A DNA stretch of 64,000 nucleotides from Paenibacillus_D tarimensis_A (GTDB lineage Bacteria > Bacillota > Bacilli > Paenibacillales > Paenibacillaceae): contig CP166298.1 of the NCBI GenBank assembly GCA_041281825.1, positions 6,014,001 through 6,078,000 on the forward strand. Reading direction: 5' to 3'. Below, piece after piece: positions 30,065 through 39,153 of the stretch; within the stretch, counting starts at the first letter, position 1; every line of letters starts with the position of its first letter. The translations under genes and the position numbers were made by a program. The notes under the pieces were generated by a model that ran no database searches, had not been told where the DNA came from, and saw only the letters and a list, made by a program, of their open reading frames with translations.

Positions 30065-30930
30065 TTTTGTTTCTTATCGCCGAGATCCAAGCTGATATCG
30101 AGCGATTGGAACGAGTAGGTCAGTCCTCCGACGGAAATGACGTCGACTCCGGTGCTTGCGATGGATCGGATCGTATCCAGGCGTACTCCGCCGGATGCTT
30201 CAATTATAATATGGGGGGAGTGGCTGCGGATCCTCCGGACCGCTTCGCTCATCAGACCAGGGGTCATATTATCCAGCATAATTATGTCGGCTCCCGCGTC
30301 AATCGCCTGCTCAATCTGCTCGAGAGATTCCGTCTCCACCTCAATTTTCATCGTATGCGGAATACGGCGTCTTGCCGATTCCACCGCTTGCTTAATCCCG
30401 CCCGAGCCTTTGATGTGGTTGTCCTTAATCATAACCGCATCATACAATCCGAAACGGTGGTTCGCACCGCCGCCGATTCGTACGGCGTATTTCTCCAGCA
30501 ATCGATGTCCGGGCGTCGTCTTGCGCGTATCGGCCAGCTTGACCGGAAGTCCTGCAAGAGCCTCGACATAGGACGCGGTCTTCGTCGCAATGCCCGACAT
30601 ACGCTGCATCAAATTAAGAGCAAGCCTCTCGCCGGTAAGCAAGCTGTGCGTACTGCCTTCCACCTCTGCCAATACCGTTCCCTGTGTTACCCGGTCACCG
30701 TCCCGGACAAGCGCCGTAAAACGAAGCAAAGGATCCACCAGTTCGAATACAAGCCGTGCGGCGGGCAGGCCTGCGACAATCCCGTCTTCCTTAATATGAA
30801 TGACCGCCTTCGAAAGTTGTCCTGCCGGTATCGTCGTTTCCGTCGTAATATCGCCCGAACCGACGTCTTCGGCCAACCAGCCGCGTATTTGCTCCCGCAG
30901 CGCATAATCATAGCTTCCCAGCTCAAACAT
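30061..30930 (-). CDS. nadC: nicotinate-nucleotide pyrophosphorylase (carboxylating)
   Basis: The 289-residue enzyme converts quinolinate and PRPP to nicotinate mononucleotide. It shows EDVGSGDITTETTIP, LALNLMQRMSGIAT, ADTRKTTPGHRLLEKYAVRIGG split over the active site, and GVDVISVGGLTYS. It overlaps nadB by 8 bp. The stop codon falls inside the first unit of the downstream repeat. Confidence 0.96.
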   Translation of the reverse strand: MFELGSYDYALREQIRGWLAEDVGSGDITTETTIPAGQLSKAVIHIKEDGIVAGLPAARLVFELVDPLLRFTALVRDGDRVTQGTVLAEVEGSTHSLLTGERLALNLMQRMSGIATKTASYVEALAGLPVKLADTRKTTPGHRLLEKYAVRIGGGANHRFGLYDAVMIKDNHIKGSGGIKQAVESARRRIPHTMKIEVETESLEQIEQAIDAGADIIMLDNMTPGLMSEAVRRIRSHSPHIIIEASGGVRLDTIRSIASTGVDVISVGGLTYSFQSLDISLDLGDKKQN

Positions 30931-32539
30931 CGCGTATCCGCTCCTCCGTTACCCCATGCTCCCGATGAAGCACGGTATGTTTACGCCATAATAAATCGTC
31001 CCGTTCCGGAAAATCTTCCCGGAAATGCGCACCACGGCTCTCTTCCCTGGCGAGTGCCGCCTGAGCGGTCAGCATCGCACATGTAAGCATATTGGCAAAT
31101 TCAAATTCCTCACGTTTCGACAGAACGGTCTGATAAATCGGCAGCTGCCGCTTCAGCTCCTCGAGCCCTTTGGCCAGACCGACGGCATCCCTTCGCAAAC
31201 CGGCATACCGGACCATAATTTTCTGCAGCTTAAGCCGCTTCTCTACGACCGCTTGAATGGAGGGTGAATTGCGATGCTGTTCATCCCGGATTGTAAACGC
31301 CTCTCCGCTAACTGGTCCCAGAGCGTTTATTCGCTCCACAATTCTGCGGCCGAACACGATTGCCTCGGACAACGAATTGCTTGCCAGACGGTTTGCGCCG
31401 TGCACGCCGGTTGACGATACTTCTCCGCATGCAAATAGCCGACGAATGTTCGTTTCACCGTTCAAATCGGTTTTGACGCCGCCCATCATATAATGAGCAG
31501 CCGGAGCAACCGGAATCCAGTCCGTTGTCAGATCGAGCCCGTATTTCAGACAAAACTCATAAATGTTCGGAAAACGGTGCTTGACCATTTCGTCCGACTC
31601 ATGGGTTATGTCGATGTAAACGAATGTCGATTTGGTCTGTTCGATCTCACTGACGATCGCCCTGGCAACCACATCGCGCGGAGCCAGCTCGAGCTGTTCG
31701 TGATACCGTTCCATAAAACGCTCGCCTTTAATATTCCGCAGTACAGCGCCTTCACCGCGGACCGCCTCGGAGATAAGAAAACGCGGCGCCCCCGGATAAC
31801 AGAGCGACGTTGGATGAAATTGAATAAACTCCACATCCTGTATGTAGACCCCGGCCCGATAGGCCATCGCAATCCCGTCTCCGGTCGCAACATCGGGATT
31901 CGTCGTATACCGGTATAGTTGCCCGGCGCCTCCCGCACATAATATCGTCGCTTTGCCCCGCACAAAAATACGTTGTCCGTCCGGACGCTGAACGAGTACG
32001 CCGATGCATTCGCCGTCATGGGTAATAAGATCAATGACAAAATGATCGTCCCAAACTTCAATTCCCGGATGCGATTTCGCTTTCGCCGACAGTGCTCTCA
32101 CAATTTCAAAACCGGTCGCATCCCCATTCGCATGCAGAATGCGCCGATGGCTGTGAGCCCCTTCCTTCGTTAGAGCGAATTCGCCGTTCTCCTGATCGAA
32201 TTGGGTACCCATTCGCACCAGATCACACACGCCTTTGGGCCCCTCATGCACAAGCACATCGACCGCTTCGTGCTTGCATAATCCGGCGCCGGCAATTAAA
32301 GTATCCTGCCTGTGCAGGGCAGGAGAGTCCTCGTCGGAGATGACCGCCGCTATACCGCCTTGAGCGTAGCGCGTATTGCTGTCAAGCAGCGATTTCTTGG
32401 TTATCATTAAAACTTGATTTGTTTCACAGGCTTTAATCGCGGTAAAAAGACCGGCGATGCCGGCCCCAATGACAATGACATCCTTTTCAATTACAGGTAA
32501 ATCGTTTAATGAAAAATCCACCAAATAACGCGGAATCAT
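30923..32539 (-). CDS. nadB: L-aspartate oxidase
   Basis: The 538-residue flavoprotein oxidises aspartate to iminoaspartate, the substrate of NadA. The FAD-binding motif is VIVIGAGIAGLFTAI. The active-site parts HRRILHANGDATG, GGVKTDLNGET and CGEVSSTGVHGANRLASNSL are present, and a three-helix C-terminal domain ends the protein. ATG at 32539 follows GGAAGG. Two copies of a hairpin repeat separate it from nadA. Confidence 0.96.
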   Translation of the reverse strand: MIPRYLVDFSLNDLPVIEKDVIVIGAGIAGLFTAIKACETNQVLMITKKSLLDSNTRYAQGGIAAVISDEDSPALHRQDTLIAGAGLCKHEAVDVLVHEGPKGVCDLVRMGTQFDQENGEFALTKEGAHSHRRILHANGDATGFEIVRALSAKAKSHPGIEVWDDHFVIDLITHDGECIGVLVQRPDGQRIFVRGKATILCAGGAGQLYRYTTNPDVATGDGIAMAYRAGVYIQDVEFIQFHPTSLCYPGAPRFLISEAVRGEGAVLRNIKGERFMERYHEQLELAPRDVVARAIVSEIEQTKSTFVYIDITHESDEMVKHRFPNIYEFCLKYGLDLTTDWIPVAPAAHYMMGGVKTDLNGETNIRRLFACGEVSSTGVHGANRLASNSLSEAIVFGRRIVERINALGPVSGEAFTIRDEQHRNSPSIQAVVEKRLKLQKIMVRYAGLRRDAVGLAKGLEELKRQLPIYQTVLSKREEFEFANMLTCAMLTAQAALAREESRGAHFREDFPERDDLLWRKHTVLHREHGVTEERIRDV

Positions 32540-32602
32540 TGGACGGCTTCCTTCCTGTGGAGCATCGCTCCATTAATATACGTGTTACCTGATCGGACCA
32601 AG

Positions 32603-32696
32603 TGTAAACGGCTTCGCCGTCCTCTGGCGGCTAAGCTTCGTTTCGCGGAGAATTCTAAGCAGATATAAGTGTGAAACTTATAAATTCTTAGAATTC
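32603..32696. repeat. double-hairpin interspersed repeat B, copy 1
   Basis: The head is GTAAACGGCTTCGCCGTCC, then CTCTGGCGG and CGTTTCGCGGAG. The tail is a hairpin: GAATTCTAAG (32650-32659) pairs with CTTAGAATTC (32687-32696), and TATAAGT pairs with ACTTATA inside. It is directly followed by copy 2. Confidence 0.85.
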
Positions 32697-32697
32697 A

Positions 32698-32794
32698 AGC
32701 GTAAACGGCTGTCGCCGGTCCTCTGGCGGACAGTATCGTTTCGCGGAGAAATATAAGCCTGTATAGTGGATGAAACTTATACTTCCTTATATTT
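32698..32794. repeat. double-hairpin interspersed repeat B, copy 2
   Basis: The head matches copy 1 (GTAAACGGCTGTCGCC, CTCTGGCGG, CGTTTCGCGGAG). The tail stem has another sequence, AAATATAAG (32749-32757) with CTTATATTT (32786-32794), so pairing is kept while bases differ. It ends 18 bp before the nadA stop. Confidence 0.85.
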
Positions 32795-32811
32795 AAGAGA
32801 AGCAGCGCATG

Positions 32812-33750
32812 CTACTTTACTTGCAGCATGCGCTCCAGAGATAATCTTGCTTTGTCGGCAATGTGCGGAGGTACGTAAATCTGCGGCTGCATCGTCTCCA
32901 GACATTTCACCAGCTTCTTCAAATTGTTCACTTTCATATTCGGGCACACGAGGTATTTGGTCGCAAAATGGAACGTCTTGTCCGGGCTGTCCTTGCGCAG
33001 CTGGTATCCTGTTCCGTCCTCGGTTCCGACAATGAATTCCTTACCCTCGGATTCTCTGCAGTATTTAATAATTGCCGTCGTGCTGCCGACAAAATCGCCG
33101 AGCGCAACGACTTCCGGACGGCATTCCGGATGCACGACAAACTGCGCGTTCGGATACTTCGCCTTCATTTCTTCCACATCTTTTACGGTCAGCATGTCGT
33201 GGGTATTGCAATAACCTTCCCAAATAATCATTTTTTTGTCCGTTTTTTGCTGTACATAATGGCCGAGATTTTTGTCCGGCACCCAAATAATTTCATCCGA
33301 GTCAACCGAATTAACGACTTTTACGGCATTGGCCGATGTACAGCAAATGTCGGTCTCCGCTTTAATTTCCGCCGATGAGTTGATGTACGTTACGACCTTT
33401 GCATTCGGATGCTGTTCCTTCAGCTTGCGCAAGCCGTCGACATTGACCATATCGGCCATTGGGCAGCCTGCCCGTTCGTCGGGTATGATGACCGTTTTGT
33501 CGGGAGCCAAAATTTTGGCGCTCTCTCCCATAAAGTGTACACCGCAAAACACGATCGTTTCCGCATCGGTCTCCGCCGCCTTCTGAGCAAGCAGAAACGA
33601 GTCACCGCGAAAATCCGCGACATCCTGTATTTCATCCCTTTGATAATAATGAGCAAGAATGATGGCGTTCCGTTCCTTTTTCAATTGCATTAAGCGTTCG
33701 CGCAGTTCCCGGTTCTGCTGTTCCTTGCGCTCCAATGCCAATGCTTCCAC
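32812..33750 (-). CDS. nadA: quinolinate synthase A
   Basis: The 312-residue enzyme condenses iminoaspartate with dihydroxyacetone phosphate and needs a 4Fe-4S cluster. Likely cluster cysteines are in VFCGVHFMGES, HPECRPEVVA and KCLETMQPQI. The start is GTG at 33750, with GGAGAGG upstream. A promoter and palindromes lie ahead of it, and ftsH upstream ends with a terminator, so nadA starts the nadABC transcription unit. Confidence 0.96.
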   Translation of the reverse strand: MEALALERKEQQNRELRERLMQLKKERNAIILAHYYQRDEIQDVADFRGDSFLLAQKAAETDAETIVFCGVHFMGESAKILAPDKTVIIPDERAGCPMADMVNVDGLRKLKEQHPNAKVVTYINSSAEIKAETDICCTSANAVKVVNSVDSDEIIWVPDKNLGHYVQQKTDKKMIIWEGYCNTHDMLTVKDVEEMKAKYPNAQFVVHPECRPEVVALGDFVGSTTAIIKYCRESEGKEFIVGTEDGTGYQLRKDSPDKTFHFATKYLVCPNMKVNNLKKLVKCLETMQPQIYVPPHIADKARLSLERMLQVK

Positions 33751-33861
33751 GGCAAATCCTCTCCTTATATGTCACTCGATCGGCTGTCCGTACCAAGAGT
33801 CGGTTATAAAACCGGATGAATGATTCCGCCTACTTAGTTTGGCCAAATCCGTTTAAATCAT

Positions 33862-33903
33862 TTAGTTAACAACTAATTTACACAACAGGTTGATTGCTGT
33901 CAA
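33862..33903 (-). promoter_or_regulatory. nadABC promoter with overlapping inverted repeats
   Basis: TTGACA (33898-33903), a 17-bp spacer and TAAATT (33875-33880) form the promoter. TTAGTT-GTT-AACTAA (33862-33876) is a perfect inverted repeat touching the -10 element. GTTGA-n6-TCAAC covers the -35 region. Both are candidate operators for an NAD-sensing repressor, which is inference. Confidence 0.6.
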
Positions 33904-33957
33904 CAAGCAGAAACGGCAGGAAGCGTCTTCGGATGCATCTGCACAGAAAAGATTAAA

Positions 33958-33979
33958 GCGCCGCCCTTCCGGGCGGCGC
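33958..33979 (-). terminator. ftsH terminator
   Basis: GCGCCGCCC pairs with GGGCGGCGC around a four-base loop, 14 bp after the ftsH stop. The T-rich tail is short (TTTAATCTTTT). Confidence 0.8.
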
Positions 33980-33992
33980 CTTATTCACCTTA

Positions 33993-36011
33993 TCATTTGT
34001 CATCTTCGCCGCCGTCCGGCTTTTGATCCGGATTCGGATTAGCAGGCGGCTTTGCTGCTTCACCGACATTGTCACGCGTCTGAATGCGAACCTTCACATC
34101 GCCAAGCGTATCGACAATCGGGTCCGTTTGGGTTTCCGTTGCCGTGTCCTTACCCTCGGCCTCCGTATCCCCGCCATCCAGTGTACCGGTGTCGATCAGA
34201 CGTTTGATCTGCTCGAGCTCAAGCGTTTCTTTTTCAAGCAGCGTCTTAGCGATCAGATGTACCTCTTTGTTCTTCTCATTCAACAAATCTTTAGCACGCG
34301 AATAGCAGTGATTAATAATATTTTGCATTTCCTGGTCGATTTCGTACGCGATCGCATCGGAATAATTCTGCTCATGGCCGATATCCCGACCGAGGAATAC
34401 CTGGCCTTGGGCACTGCCGAATTGCATCGGCCCAAGCTTGTCGCTCATGCCGTATTCCATAATCATGCTCCGCACGATGCTTGTCGCCTGCTTGAAATCA
34501 CTGTAGGCACCCGTGCCGATCTCGCCAATGAACAATTCTTCGGCAACGCGGCCACCGAGCAATCCAGTCACCTTGTCAAGCAGCTCCTGCTTCGTAACAA
34601 GCATCCGGTCTTCCTTCGGAAGCATAATAACATAGCCGCCTGCTCGGCCACGCGGAATGATCGTGACCTTATGAACCATATCCGCATGCTCCAGGAAATA
34701 CCCGATAATCGTATGTCCCGCTTCATGATACGCGACGATTCGCTTCTCGCGGTCGCTGATGACACGGCTCTTCTTCTCCGTACCTACAATGACGCGGTCG
34801 ATCGCTTCATCCACCTCCGCCATTGCGATATCCTTCTTGTTCCTGCGCGCAGCCAGCAATGCCGCTTCATTAAGCAGGTTTTCCAGATCCGCACCGGTAA
34901 ATCCGGTCGTTCGTTTCGCAATGACGTCCAGCTTGACATTCTTGTTAAGCGGCTTGTTACGGGAATGCACCTTCAGTACCGCTTCGCGGCCCTTCACATC
35001 CGGTCGGTCGACCGTAATTTGACGGTCAAATCGTCCCGGACGAAGCAGTGCCGGGTCAAGAATATCCGGGCGGTTCGTTGCAGCAACGATAATGATGCCC
35101 TCATTCGCACCGAAACCATCCATCTCGACAAGCAATTGGTTCAGCGTTTGCTCGCGCTCGTCGTGTCCGCCGCCCAGTCCTGCGCCGCGCTGACGTCCGA
35201 CTGCGTCAATCTCGTCGATAAATATAATACAAGGCGCGTTTTTCTTCGCATTTTCAAACAAGTCCCTAACGCGCGATGCACCGACCCCGACAAACATCTC
35301 TACGAAATCCGAACCGGAAATGCTGAAGAACGGCACTCCCGCTTCTCCCGCTACCGCTCTTGCAAGCAGCGTCTTACCGGTACCCGGCGGTCCGTTAAGC
35401 AGAACGCCTTTCGGTATGCGGGCTCCGACTGCCGCAAATTTGCGCGGATCCTTCAGGAAGTCGACAACCTCCACAAGCTCCTGCTTCTCTTCATCTGCAC
35501 CCGCCACATCCTCGAAGGTGACGCGTTTTTTCTCTTCGTTGTACAACCTTGCGCGGCTCTTGCCGAAGTTCATCACTTTCCCGCCGCCGCCCTGCGCCTG
35601 ATTGATCAGGAAGAAGAACAAGATGAAAATAATCACAAATGGGATGATCGAGGTAAGGAACGTGAGCCAGAAGCTCTGACCTTCCATCTTATCAACTTCG
35701 AACGATACTCCGTTGGCTAATGCGACGTCCTGGATTTCCTTGACCGCATATTCTTCCATGTTAATCCGCGATACGAACTGATTGGACGAGGCATCGGCCG
35801 GTTTCGTCCTGAATTCGCCGGTTACATAGTAAGAAAAGCCTTCATACTTCATCGTCATCTTAGAGACGTTGTTATTCAAAACTTGCTCGCGGAACTCGTC
35901 GTATCGAAGATTGACGGTCGTATCATTCGAGTTGCTGATAAATTGTACGATCCCTACTGTCACCAAAAAGATGAGTAAATAAAATCCAGTGTTGCGGATG
36001 ATCCGATTCAT
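33993..36011 (-). CDS. ftsH: ATP-dependent zinc metalloprotease FtsH
   Basis: The 672-residue membrane protease has two transmembrane helices (about residues 8-25 and 112-135) around an extracytoplasmic domain. The AAA module has Walker A GPPGTGKT and Walker B CIIFIDEID, with the SRH region RPDILDPALLRPGRFD. The zinc site is HEAGH. The C-terminal tail is long, acidic and Pro/Asp-rich (PNPDQKPDGGEDDK). It lies after hpt as in Bacillus, with its own promoter. Confidence 0.98.
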   Translation of the reverse strand: MNRIIRNTGFYLLIFLVTVGIVQFISNSNDTTVNLRYDEFREQVLNNNVSKMTMKYEGFSYYVTGEFRTKPADASSNQFVSRINMEEYAVKEIQDVALANGVSFEVDKMEGQSFWLTFLTSIIPFVIIFILFFFLINQAQGGGGKVMNFGKSRARLYNEEKKRVTFEDVAGADEEKQELVEVVDFLKDPRKFAAVGARIPKGVLLNGPPGTGKTLLARAVAGEAGVPFFSISGSDFVEMFVGVGASRVRDLFENAKKNAPCIIFIDEIDAVGRQRGAGLGGGHDEREQTLNQLLVEMDGFGANEGIIIVAATNRPDILDPALLRPGRFDRQITVDRPDVKGREAVLKVHSRNKPLNKNVKLDVIAKRTTGFTGADLENLLNEAALLAARRNKKDIAMAEVDEAIDRVIVGTEKKSRVISDREKRIVAYHEAGHTIIGYFLEHADMVHKVTIIPRGRAGGYVIMLPKEDRMLVTKQELLDKVTGLLGGRVAEELFIGEIGTGAYSDFKQATSIVRSMIMEYGMSDKLGPMQFGSAQGQVFLGRDIGHEQNYSDAIAYEIDQEMQNIINHCYSRAKDLLNEKNKEVHLIAKTLLEKETLELEQIKRLIDTGTLDGGDTEAEGKDTATETQTDPIVDTLGDVKVRIQTRDNVGEAAKPPANPNPDQKPDGGEDDK

Positions 36012-36040
36012 CCCCTACCTCCTCTCAAGGCGCTTCAAAT

Positions 36041-36070
36041 ATTTTACCATAGCATGTCTTTCCACCACAA
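36041..36070 (-). promoter_or_regulatory. ftsH promoter
   Basis: TTGTGG (36065-36070), an 18-bp spacer and TAAAAT (36041-36046) lie about 30 bp before ftsH. Confidence 0.6.
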
Positions 36071-36160
36071 TAGAACCTCATGAGTGCGGTCATGCACGGC
36101 GAATCCCTTTGCACGCGCGTTATAAACTCCGTTTTTGCGGTGCCGCGCATGCGCTGTTTA

Positions 36161-36700
36161 TTACTTGGTATAGACCTCAGGCTTGAGGATACCGACAAAC
36201 GGCAGATTGCGGTATTTCTCCGCGTAATCCAACCCGTAGCCCACTATGAACGCATCCGGAAGCGAGAACCCGGTATAATCGGCATCCAGCTCCACATTCC
36301 GTCCGGACGGCTTATCGAACAACGTTACGATCGTAACGGACTTGGCATTGCGCCTCTCCAGCACATCAATCAGATAGCTGAGCGTCAATCCGCTGTCGAT
36401 AATATCTTCGACAATCAGAACATCCCGTCCTTCGACCGTTACATCCAAATCCTTAATAATTTTGACGACACCCGATGATTTGGTTGATTGTCCGTAGCTG
36501 GAAACCGCCATAAAGTCGATTTCTAACGGAATGGAAATTTGCTTGATTAAATCAGCCATAAAAATAAACGCTCCTTTGAGAACGCAAATAACGAGCGGAT
36601 TTCGCCCGTCAAAATCCCGGCTGATCGTCTCCCCCAATTCCTTGATTCTTTGCTGGATTTGCTCCGCGTCGTACAGTGTCTCCTGAATATCGTTCAGCAA
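36161..36700 (-). CDS. hpt: hypoxanthine phosphoribosyltransferase
   Basis: The 179-residue purine salvage enzyme has the PRPP-binding signature DVLIVEDIIDSGLTLSYL, the flexible loop SSYGQSTKSSG, and the C-terminal purine-contact region DAFIVGYGLDYAEKYRNLPF. It follows tilS by about 70 bp, the conserved tilS-hpt-ftsH order. Confidence 0.96.
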   Translation of the reverse strand: MLNDIQETLYDAEQIQQRIKELGETISRDFDGRNPLVICVLKGAFIFMADLIKQISIPLEIDFMAVSSYGQSTKSSGVVKIIKDLDVTVEGRDVLIVEDIIDSGLTLSYLIDVLERRNAKSVTIVTLFDKPSGRNVELDADYTGFSLPDAFIVGYGLDYAEKYRNLPFVGILKPEVYTK

Positions 36701-36771
36701 TGCGGGGACCTCCCATTTCAGTTCACTTATATTTATGATCCTACTAGTGCTTCCATAACTTTAAGATTGTC

Positions 36772-38217
36772 TTATTCATCGTCATTGATCCGTTGGACCC
36801 GAATTCGAAGCACCGCTGTTGTATCCGGATCGACCACCGCATGCACGGACCGCCGGATGCCCGGAATCCAGAGCAGCCTTCCCCGCGAATCGCACACGAT
36901 CGGCACTTTATCCCGAAGCGAAGGCGGCACTTTATGGTCAATGAACATATCTTGCACTTTTTTCGTGCCGTTTAATCCAAGAACCTCCATTCGGTCCCCA
37001 GGTCTGCGGTTGCGGACAATCAGCGGCAAACTCAGGGCGGATAGCTTGAACCAGGCCTCGTCTCTGTCCTCCGGTAAACGAGTTGCATCCGTCCGCTTTA
37101 TGTCGATCCGATCGAAGAGCAGCCGGATTCCCGCTTCCCCAACGTACGATTGGTCGTCCCCGGAAAGATCGAGCACATACTCGAAGTCTCCCTGTCGAAC
37201 GGCTTCTTCCCCATTAGATTCGCAACGAAGCCATTTCAAGGTATCATATTCGCGGACAAAACGAATCCCGGCTCCCAAATCTGCGCTCCATGTGGTCGGT
37301 GAGGCCTCCGAGGACGCTTGCCTGACGGATTCCACCTGATCATAGGCAGCGATTTCCACATCCGGAGAGAGATAGTTTAATATTAGTTTAATCAATCTCC
37401 TTTGTAAAGCGACGTGCTGCTTCAGCAGCGCTTCCCGCGGCATCGACATGCCTTGCCGGACCTTGCTTACCAACTGCTCGAAGGATGCCAGCGCCTGACG
37501 CTCCATGAAATCGTCTTCCGCTTCTGTCAGACCGGCCAGTCGAACAAGGGATTCGGACAGCTGAGGATTGTATTTCTCCAGAAACGGGACAACATCCAGC
37601 CGTACCGCGTTGCGGAAATAATCCCGTTTGGCATTGCTGCTGTCCGTACTATAGGGCAATCCGTGCCGATGGCAATAATGAATAAGGTCTGTTTTGTTTA
37701 TACGAAGCAGCGGGCGGATGAGTTCCACGTTTTTTTGTTTTCGTTTCATTTTTATGCCTGCGATTCCCGTCGGGCCCGTTCCTCGAATTAGACGCATCAG
37801 AACGGTCTCCGCCTGATCGTCGGCATGATGGCCAAGCGCAATGCGTTTCGCTCCGGCACACGCCGCCACATGCTCAAGATAGTCATACCGCAGCTTTCTT
37901 GCTGCCAATTGGGCGTTAGACCGCGATTCCTTCATATAAGCCGGTACATTAAGCTCTGTGATCTCGCATCTTATTCTCAGCTTATCGCATAGCTTCCGTA
38001 CCGCATCAGCTTCCCGTGCCGACTCTTCGGGACGAAAGCCGTGATTGGCATGCGCGGCGACGAGCGTTAACTGCTGATCCTGCGAAATCCGGTGAAGCAT
38101 ATGCAGCAAGGCCGTCGAATCCGGTCCGCCGGACAGCGCTACCACAACCGTATCTCCCGGCTGCCATAACGCTTCTTCCGTTGCTGTGCGCGCTACCTTC
38201 TTCACCAGTTCATCCAT
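36772..38217 (-). CDS. tilS: tRNA(Ile)-lysidine synthase
   Basis: The 481-residue N-type ATP pyrophosphatase modifies C34 of tRNA-Ile(CAT) to lysidine. The PP-loop is VVALSGGPDSTALLHML, followed by AAHANHGFRPEES and LGHHADDQAETVLMRL. A TilS-type C-terminal domain (RNRRPGDRMEVLGLNGTKKV) completes it. It lies 12 bp after yabT. Confidence 0.95.
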   Translation of the reverse strand: MDELVKKVARTATEEALWQPGDTVVVALSGGPDSTALLHMLHRISQDQQLTLVAAHANHGFRPEESAREADAVRKLCDKLRIRCEITELNVPAYMKESRSNAQLAARKLRYDYLEHVAACAGAKRIALGHHADDQAETVLMRLIRGTGPTGIAGIKMKRKQKNVELIRPLLRINKTDLIHYCHRHGLPYSTDSSNAKRDYFRNAVRLDVVPFLEKYNPQLSESLVRLAGLTEAEDDFMERQALASFEQLVSKVRQGMSMPREALLKQHVALQRRLIKLILNYLSPDVEIAAYDQVESVRQASSEASPTTWSADLGAGIRFVREYDTLKWLRCESNGEEAVRQGDFEYVLDLSGDDQSYVGEAGIRLLFDRIDIKRTDATRLPEDRDEAWFKLSALSLPLIVRNRRPGDRMEVLGLNGTKKVQDMFIDHKVPPSLRDKVPIVCDSRGRLLWIPGIRRSVHAVVDPDTTAVLRIRVQRINDDE

Positions 38218-38229
38218 AACTCCACCCCG

Positions 38230-39153
38230 TTACATTCCCGTCTTGATCCACCAGAAGATTGTCATCGCCAGCAGCAGTGCCGATGCGACGAACAGCCGGC
38301 CCATCCATCTTGACGTTCTTCCGGTTGTTCGCGGCATTGCGGACGTATGAAGTGTCCGCTGCCAAGCCGCTGCCGCCTCGCGCGCAGAAGCAAATCCGCC
38401 CTTCAATGCTTGGCCGAGCCAGCCCTCAAGCGGCTGTAAAGCCGGATTATGGCGAGCCAGCCTGAGCAGCTCGTCCGCCACCCGATTTTGCGGGAGCAGC
38501 GTACAAGTGAGCTGAGCCAGCCGCTTGCCTTCGAACAATTGAATGAACAGCACCGCGAACGAAAAGAGATCATATCCCGGATCCGCCGTACGCGAACCGG
38601 CCGACCAATAGCCGCGGTCATAGATTTCGGTAAACTGCCGTACACCCTTGCCCAGTGCGGTTACGCCCCCGTAATCGACAAGCTCTGCGCGTCCGTACTC
38701 ACCGACCAAGACATTCTCGATTTTTAAATCGCCGAAGACCCACCCCGCTTCATGCAGGCTTGCCAGCTTTCCGAGCAGATGAAACCCGACAAGGGGGAAC
38801 CAGTCCCTTCCTTCCTTCTCTATGTAATCGGATAATGTTAATCCCCGCACATAGCGCATTACATAGAACGGGTAGTCCTTGCCCTGGTGACGGAAATCGT
38901 CCACATCAACGAGGAAGGACTCGGCATTTTGTTTTGTCTTCATCGCAAGGGATTGCAGTACATTAACCTCGGACTGCAGATCGACGGCGTCACCGCCGAC
39001 TTTAAGCGCATATAGTCCCCGGGTATGTTCAACTAAGTATACTTTACCGTTTGCCCCTTCCCCAAGCAACCGTTCGACGCGGTAGCGGCCGCCCTTCCAC
39101 TTGCCCGTTATGACCATCCCCCGGGATAATCCGGGATCAAACGACGTTGTCAC
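38230..39153 (-). CDS. yabT: membrane-anchored Hanks-type Ser/Thr kinase (YabT-like)
   Basis: The 307-residue kinase has a glycine-rich loop LGEGANGKVYLVE, ATP-binding lysine in YALKVGG, a catalytic loop FGDLKIENVLV, and a metal-binding VDYGG where most kinases have DFG. One membrane helix (LFVASALLLAMTIFWWI) lies at the C-terminus, so the kinase domain is cytoplasmic without an external sensor. In B. subtilis YabT acts during sporulation. The start is GTG, overlapping the VWA gene by 17 bp. Confidence 0.92.
   Translation of the reverse strand: MTTSFDPGLSRGMVITGKWKGGRYRVERLLGEGANGKVYLVEHTRGLYALKVGGDAVDLQSEVNVLQSLAMKTKQNAESFLVDVDDFRHQGKDYPFYVMRYVRGLTLSDYIEKEGRDWFPLVGFHLLGKLASLHEAGWVFGDLKIENVLVGEYGRAELVDYGGVTALGKGVRQFTEIYDRGYWSAGSRTADPGYDLFSFAVLFIQLFEGKRLAQLTCTLLPQNRVADELLRLARHNPALQPLEGWLGQALKGGFASAREAAAAWQRTLHTSAMPRTTGRTSRWMGRLFVASALLLAMTIFWWIKTGM

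Noticed and set aside
34023..35720. 565-codon plus-strand frame opposite ftsH
   Set aside because: It is the complement of the highly conserved ftsH, lacks an SD and has no family features.
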